Assembly: GCA_046293135.1 (NCBI GenBank)
Contig: JBKBPR010000001.1
Location: 1-64,000 of the forward strand
Length of the DNA stretch: 64,000 nt
Source: UBA2638 sp046293135
Lineage (GTDB): Bacteria > Pseudomonadota > Alphaproteobacteria > Micavibrionales > Micavibrionaceae
Direction of reading: 5' to 3'
The notes below the pieces were generated by a model. The model was not told the origin of the DNA and ran no database searches. It was given only the letters and a program-made list of their open reading frames with translations. Shown in pieces: positions 59,163 to 64,000 of this stretch. Every line of letters starts with the position of its first letter. Position 1 is the first letter of the stretch. The position numbers were made by a program, and so were the translations under genes.

Positions 59163-62100
59163 CTATGCTTTGCCTGATTTGCGCTTGGTTTTAGGCTCTG
59201 ACAAAGCGAATTTTTCCATGAAAAACTCTGTCAGCTTGCTTTTGGCGCTTGCCGCATTTTCCCGCAGCATCAGCGCGCTGGGCGTGACAATCAGGGTCAG
59301 GACGCTGGAAAACGCCAGTCCGAACGCAACCGCCGAGGCCAGTTGAACCCACCATTGTGTGGAGGGCGCACCGACATTCACCGAGCGGTCGAGGAAGTCG
59401 ATATTGACCTGCATCACCATCGGCATCAGCCCGATAATCGTGGTGATCGTGGTCAGCAAAACAGGCCTAAGGCGCTGCGCCCCTGTTCGCAAGATAATCT
59501 CCTCCATGCTCATTTTATCGCCATAGGTTTTTCGCAGATAATCGAATGTATCGATCAAAACGATGTTGTTATTGACAATAATACCGGCGAGCGCAATCAC
59601 GCCGACCCCGCTCATGATAATCCCGAAGGGCTGCCCCGTTACGATCAAGCCGATCATCACCCCGATCGTCGACATAATCACAGCCGTTAAAATCAGGAAG
59701 GCGCTGTAAAAGCTGTTGAACTGGGTCACAAGAATAATTGCCATCATAAAAATCGTGATGAAAAAGGCCTTGGTCAAAAATGCCTGCGCTTCTTTTTGCT
59801 GCTCATCCTCGCCCTTAAACGAGATATTCACAGCCGGATCAAGCCTGTCCCGATTGGCTTCGAACCATGCCCGCAAAGCATTGATTTTTTCGGAGGTGTT
59901 GACACCGGGGGGAAGGTCGGCCTTTACGGTGATAATCCGCATTTGCTCCGCCCGATTGATTGTACCTGTTGCCGGTTTCGGCTCACGCGTTACAAAATTG
60001 GCAATCGGCACAGAGCCAAGCTCGGTTTCGATGCGAATATTGTCGAGCTGGTCAAGCGTGCGGCGGTCATGGTCGTGACGCACGACAATATCAATTTCAT
60101 CATCGCTGTCATTCGGGCGATAGCCCGAGATTTTCAGCCCGTTGGTGACCATCCGCACATAATCGCCGACCGCGACAAGATCCAGCCCGAATTTCGCCGC
60201 CTGTGAGCGGTCAACATCAAGCTGCCATTTGATTTCAGGCAGCGGGCGGCTGTCTTCGATATCGCGAAAATCGCCGATTTCATCAAAGGCCTGTAAGACC
60301 AGCTCGGTCATCGGTTCCAGCCTGTCGGGGAAGCGCGAGCCGAGTTGAATTTGCACGTCTTTTCCGGTTGGCGGCCCGCCTTGCTGCTTTTGGGTTTCAA
60401 TATGAATTCCCGCCATATCCGCCGTGATATTACGAATTTTATCAAGGATCGCATCGGCGGGTTTGCGTTGATCCCATTCCAGAAATTGTAGCTGGATTTG
60501 CCCGATAACATCCGCCGCCAGTTCTGAGCCTTGCTGCGCCGCTTTGCCCGAGCGCGTATAAACGGTTTCAATCCCTTCAATATCCAAAATGCGCTCCTCG
60601 ACCTCGCGCACTAGGCGGTCTTTTTCATGGATTGAAAGATTGCCGCGGGCATGAACAAGCACAGAGGCCAGTTCGGGTTCAATATCGGGGAAAAACTCAA
60701 CGCCCTTACCGACCGCGCCATAGAGCATCATCACCCCGACCAGCAGCGCGAACGCACCGCCCAGGATCAGCGCAGGAATTTTTATAGCGCGGCGCAGGAT
60801 AGAGATGTAAAACGCCGTAAAGCCGTGCAGTTGATTAAGGTCACCCTGTTCGGCGATCTTGAGTTGCTCCAGCGTTTCAGGATCGCCCGCCGCGCCCGCC
60901 TTGCCGAATAATGCCCCCATCACAGGTACGAAAATCAGCGCCATGAAGAGCGAGGCGGTCAATACGCAAATCAGGGTCAGCGGCATATATTTCATGAACT
61001 CGCCGACAATATCCGGCCAGAACAATAGCGGCGCAAAGGCGGCGAGGGTGGTAATCGTTGAGGAAATAATCGGCCATGACATACGCTTGGCGGCGGTTGC
61101 GTAAGCCTCAACACGGCCCAGCCCTTCGGCCATTTTACGGTCGGCCATTTCCACCACCACAATCGCGCCGTCAACCAGCATTCCCACCGATAAGATCAGT
61201 GCGAATAGCACCACGACATTGACCGTCAGCCCCATGACAAACAAGATCAAAATACCTGTCAGGAACGCGCCGGGAATGGCAATCCCGACCAGCAACGCCG
61301 TGCGGAAGCCGAGCGCCCAAATCACGACAATCATCACCAGCAAGATTGCGCTGATGACATTGTTTTGCAAATCGCGCAGCATGGTGCGGATGCCCTTGGA
61401 CTCATCTTGGGTATAGGCGATTTCAATACCTTCAGGCCAGAACTGGCTCTCATACTCGACAACGGCGCGGACGGCATTGATGGTGTCGATAATATTCTCG
61501 CCGGAGCGTTTGACGACTTCGAGCGCAACGGCGCGCTCCCCGTTCACACGGGCGAAATTTTCAGGGTCTTTGAAGGTGCGGCGCACTTCGGCAATATCGG
61601 CTGCGGTAATCGCGGAATCTCCGACCACCCGCAGCGGCATTTTTTGAATATCGTGAATGCTTTCGAACAACCCCGGCACTTCGATGGCAAAACGCCCCGC
61701 CCCCGTATCGAGATTGCCCGCCGCAACAAGGCGGTTGGCGCGGGAAAAGCTGTTGAGCAAATCTACACCTTTGAGGGCATAGCTCTCCAGCAATTCGGGA
61801 TTGACGATAATTTCCACCAGCTCTTCACGGTCACCCGCAATCGCCGCTTCCAGAACCGAGGGCAGAGCCTCAACGCTGTTTTTGAGATTTTTGGCAATAC
61901 GGATCAGGCTGCGTTCGGGGATTTGCCCCGATAGCGTCACGACCAGCACCGGAAACAGGCTGAAATTGACCTCGGTGACGACAGGTTCTTCGACATCGGG
62001 CGGCAATTCGGGTCTGGCCTGATCGACCCCCTTGCGCACATCATCAAGTGCCTTTTTCTTATCAAAGCCGGCGAGAAATTCCAACAGGACAAACCCGCCG

Positions 62101-62366
62101 CCCTGATAACCTGTCGATTTCATTTCCTTGATACCGGAGATTGTCGCCAGCTCCTGTTCGAGCGGGCGGATCAAGAGCCTCTCGGAATCCTCCGGCGATA
62201 TTCCCTCCAGCGCGACGGAAATATAAATTTGCGGAATATCGATATCGGGCGAGGATTCCTTGGGGATGGCGAGATAGGCATAGCTGCCCGAAATCAGCAG
62301 CAAGATAAGAATGGAGAGCATCGTGCGCGTACGATTGATGGAGGCATCAATAATCGGCGCCATCAT
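59163..62366 (-). CDS. RND efflux transporter permease (HAE1/AcrB type)
   Basis: A 1067-residue inner-membrane pump with twelve helices in two repeats. It has MMAPIIDASINRTRTMLSI, AIPKESSPDIDIPQIYIS (first periplasmic loop), SVGMLVDGAIVVVEMADRKM in helix 4 (the first proton-relay Asp present, the second replaced by Gly) and IIMSGVGVIALAGIIVNNNI in the second half. It exports small molecules driven by protons. Its start overlaps the adaptor stop by 4 bp (ATGA), so the two genes are translationally coupled. No outer-membrane channel gene is adjacent. Confidence 0.95.
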   Translation of the reverse strand: MMAPIIDASINRTRTMLSILILLLISGSYAYLAIPKESSPDIDIPQIYISVALEGISPEDSERLLIRPLEQELATISGIKEMKSTGYQGGGFVLLEFLAGFDKKKALDDVRKGVDQARPELPPDVEEPVVTEVNFSLFPVLVVTLSGQIPERSLIRIAKNLKNSVEALPSVLEAAIAGDREELVEIIVNPELLESYALKGVDLLNSFSRANRLVAAGNLDTGAGRFAIEVPGLFESIHDIQKMPLRVVGDSAITAADIAEVRRTFKDPENFARVNGERAVALEVVKRSGENIIDTINAVRAVVEYESQFWPEGIEIAYTQDESKGIRTMLRDLQNNVISAILLVMIVVIWALGFRTALLVGIAIPGAFLTGILILFVMGLTVNVVVLFALILSVGMLVDGAIVVVEMADRKMAEGLGRVEAYATAAKRMSWPIISSTITTLAAFAPLLFWPDIVGEFMKYMPLTLICVLTASLFMALIFVPVMGALFGKAGAAGDPETLEQLKIAEQGDLNQLHGFTAFYISILRRAIKIPALILGGAFALLVGVMMLYGAVGKGVEFFPDIEPELASVLVHARGNLSIHEKDRLVREVEERILDIEGIETVYTRSGKAAQQGSELAADVIGQIQLQFLEWDQRKPADAILDKIRNITADMAGIHIETQKQQGGPPTGKDVQIQLGSRFPDRLEPMTELVLQAFDEIGDFRDIEDSRPLPEIKWQLDVDRSQAAKFGLDLVAVGDYVRMVTNGLKISGYRPNDSDDEIDIVVRHDHDRRTLDQLDNIRIETELGSVPIANFVTREPKPATGTINRAEQMRIITVKADLPPGVNTSEKINALRAWFEANRDRLDPAVNISFKGEDEQQKEAQAFLTKAFFITIFMMAIILVTQFNSFYSAFLILTAVIMSTIGVMIGLIVTGQPFGIIMSGVGVIALAGIIVNNNIVLIDTFDYLRKTYGDKMSMEEIILRTGAQRLRPVLLTTITTIIGLMPMVMQVNIDFLDRSVNVGAPSTQWWVQLASAVAFGLAFSSVLTLIVTPSALMLRENAASAKSKLTEFFMEKFALSEPKTKRKSGKA

Positions 62367-63451
62367 AGCAGGCCGCCTTGATCAGTGCTGAGGGACGGGG
62401 CGACCTTTTGGCCGTGAGTGACGAATTCCTGCCCGACTGTAATGATCCGCATCGTGTCGTTTAGGCCTTGAATCCACATGTGATCTTCTTTGTCGGAGAT
62501 AATCGTGATCGGAACAAATTCAACGATATCCTCCGCGCCGACGATCTTCACCCCGATGCGGCCACGCTCGTCAAGAGAGAGGATTGAGGGCGAAATTTTA
62601 TAGGCCTGTTTGTCACTGACCGTGACTTTTATGCGGGCGGTGAATCCGTCCTTAAGCGCGCGATTGGCGTTGTCCGCCTGAAAATCAATACGGTACGTTC
62701 TGGTATCAGGATCGGCGGCGGCGGCAATGAAAATAATATCGGCTTCGATAGCCTCACCGTTTAGAAGCTCGATAGCGGCTTTTGAATCCGGCTTGATGTC
62801 GAGAATTTGCCGCTCGGACAAATAGCCGGTAAAGCGCATCGGATCGAGATTGACGAGGGTGAAAATCATATCGCCATTGCTGACAAAATCACCCAGCGTG
62901 ATGTGGCGGTCTTGGATGATGCCGTCAAACGGCGCGGTGATTTTCGTTTTTTGCAGCGTGGTTGTATTTTGCTTGAGCTGCGCTCTGGCGGCTTCGAGTT
63001 GGGCTTGCGCTTCGTTGAGGCGAATGCGCGAGACAAAACCCTGCTCGGCTAGAGTGTTGGCGGCGTCAAATTCGCTCTGGCGCTGCTTGACCAGCCGCTC
63101 GGCTTCGGCGACACGCGCGCCGCGCTCATTGATTTCAATTTCAGCCAATACGTCACCCTTTTTGACAGAAGCGCCGCGATCAATGTGGAGCTTTTGAATT
63201 TGTCCCGCCGCCTCGGCGCGCAGATCCACTTTCATATTGGCGTTGGATCGCCCTGTTATGGTGATGTCATAGCTGAACGGCTCCGGCGCAATGTCACGCA
63301 CGCGCACAGCGGTGAGTTGCTCGCCATTTTCTTCCTTGTGATCGGCAATGCTTTTTTCGGGCGGCTCAGCGGCGGAGAAAATTACGCCTGATAAAATCCA
63401 CACAACCGCAAAAACGGCAATCAGAATTGCGGTGATCTGGGATCGTTTCAT
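62363..63451 (-). CDS. RND efflux periplasmic adaptor (membrane fusion protein)
   Basis: A 362-residue adaptor from ATG 63451 (MKRSQITAILIAVFAVVWIL, a signal anchor); the longer ORF to 63577 lacks support. A barrel-sandwich domain carries VDLRAEAAGQIQKLHIDRGASVKKGD. A coiled-coil hairpin (EAERLVKQRQSEFDAANTLAEQG, in pieces, then LNEAQAQLEAARAQLKQ) follows, then ITAPFDGIIQDRHITLGDFV and a beta-barrel. It bridges the permease to an outer-membrane channel. It is the first gene of the pump operon, with ATGA overlap to the permease gene. Confidence 0.93.
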   Translation of the reverse strand: MKRSQITAILIAVFAVVWILSGVIFSAAEPPEKSIADHKEENGEQLTAVRVRDIAPEPFSYDITITGRSNANMKVDLRAEAAGQIQKLHIDRGASVKKGDVLAEIEINERGARVAEAERLVKQRQSEFDAANTLAEQGFVSRIRLNEAQAQLEAARAQLKQNTTTLQKTKITAPFDGIIQDRHITLGDFVSNGDMIFTLVNLDPMRFTGYLSERQILDIKPDSKAAIELLNGEAIEADIIFIAAAADPDTRTYRIDFQADNANRALKDGFTARIKVTVSDKQAYKISPSILSLDERGRIGVKIVGAEDIVEFVPITIISDKEDHMWIQGLNDTMRIITVGQEFVTHGQKVAPSLSTDQGGLL

Positions 63452-63597
63452 AAGCGGCGTGCCTGTTTTTATGGTATTGAAATTGTGAGGAATATTAGCA
63501 TATTCCAATGCGAAGATATAGAGCAGAAATATCCGACTTTCCAGCGGTTTTATCGCGTAGTTTTGGCGAAGCTTCAATAAGCGAGGGGTGCTACAAT

Positions 63598-63630
63598 AAA
63601 CAAAGCGCCCCTGATTGCAGGAGCGCTTTT
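63598..63630 (-). terminator. Intrinsic terminator candidate for gcrA
   Basis: Read on the minus strand, the stem AAAGCGC-T-CCTG pairs with CAGG-G-GCGCTTT around a small loop (63602-63629) and is followed by GTTTATTG. It lies about 28 bp beyond the gcrA stop. The T-tract is interrupted, so efficiency is uncertain. Confidence 0.55.
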
Positions 63631-63657
63631 GAAAAAAGAGAAGTAGAAAAAGAAGCC

Positions 63658-64000
63658 TTATTGATTAACGACGATTTTTTGTTCGTCTGTGAAATCCTTA
63701 TTGCCTTTTTCTTCGAAATCTTCAGCGCGGAGGACGCGGTTATTGCGCGCCGCCTGATAAGCGATGCGGGCATGCTCCTCGCAATACGGCAATCCGGGAA
63801 TAGCATGGCCACCGCAAAAACCGAAATCATCATCACGCGGATCGCCGGACGGCCAACGGCACATATTCGGCTTTAACTCCATCAGGCTCAACCCCAATCC
63901 ACGCGGGATATCTTCGGTCTTGACCTTCACGCGTTTCGGCGGCGCCGGCGGCGTGCTCGTATTGGCCGGTGTTTTTGTTTTCTTCGCAGGTTGAATGGGC
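63658..64000 (-). CDS. gcrA: GcrA cell cycle regulator, C-terminal part (runs off window edge)
   Basis: The frame is open from the window edge to the stop at 63658, about 113 codons. An in-frame GTG at 63930 is not the true start: Lys/Thr/Pro/Ala-rich linker codons continue upstream (PAKKTKTPANTS). The C-terminal domain has MCRWPSGDPRDDDFGFCGGH and LPYCEEHARIAYQ, the signature of GcrA, the alphaproteobacterial sigma-70-binding factor that activates promoters carrying methylated GANTC. The N-terminal helix-turn-helix lies outside the window. A candidate terminator follows. Confidence 0.93.
   Translation of the reverse strand, partial: PIQPAKKTKTPANTSTPPAPPKRVKVKTEDIPRGLGLSLMELKPNMCRWPSGDPRDDDFGFCGGHAIPGLPYCEEHARIAYQAARNNRVLRAEDFEEKGNKDFTDEQKIVVNQ

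Overview
The window reads as a contiguous piece of an alphaproteobacterial chromosome of moderate G+C. The evidence is the partial GcrA cell-cycle regulator at the right edge, a Caulobacter PodJ-like protein, an HdaA-type DnaA regulator, ETF-ubiquinone oxidoreductase, the tiny aa3 oxidase subunit IV, HisN-type histidinol phosphatase and purM-purN next to perM-hda. I cannot fix the genus from sequence alone; Micavibrio-like or Rhodospirillales-like lineages would fit.

Layout. 1-7.5 kb is a type I secretion locus. On the minus strand, an 803-residue acidic, Asn/Gly/Leu-rich protein (probable cargo) is followed by two tandem ABC transporters, the second cut by the window edge. An orphan OmpR-type regulator and a TolC-family channel are divergent. 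The first ABC subunit has a degenerate ATPase site, so the exporter is probably an asymmetric heterodimer. 7.6-10.2 kb encodes a PodJ-like polar or peptidoglycan protein. 10-23.5 kb is mostly housekeeping: ispE, a TPR protein, ETF-QO, a divergent uracil-DNA glycosylase homologue, a lytic transglycosylase, hisN, alaS, an orphan RelA/SpoT-like protein and ndk. The 694-bp gap at 17867-18560 holds several repeat elements.

23.6-27.2 kb is one AT-rich giant hybrid kinase, followed by a 49-residue aa3 oxidase subunit IV. 27.6-44.4 kb is core genome: purMN, a DUF2066 protein, perM-hda, sixA, rnd, typA, leuA, a HAD hydrolase, a Trm112-like protein, aspS, a two-component pair and a UDP-glucuronate epimerase-like gene. 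44.5-48.3 kb carries a sugar-symporter-like permease, a methyltransferase, an SDR lacking its catalytic Tyr and a renalase-like flavoprotein.

48.3-59 kb is the most accessory stretch. It holds a CheY-like regulator with an unknown 155-residue partner, a 1131-residue protein with histidine-rich ends paired with a 204-residue exported protein, a small membrane protein, and two paralogous periplasmic solute-binding proteins, one in an operon with a hybrid kinase. It also has tRNA-Trp and a second, inverted copy of the G-rich repeat found at 18.4 kb. 59-63.5 kb is an RND efflux pump operon, followed by gcrA.

The strongest candidates for undescribed biology are the cargo plus asymmetric type I exporter, the histidine-rich 1131/204-residue pair, the dispersed GTGGGGCGA repeat family and the RelA/SpoT-like protein. 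No CRISPR array, transposase, prophage or rRNA was seen.
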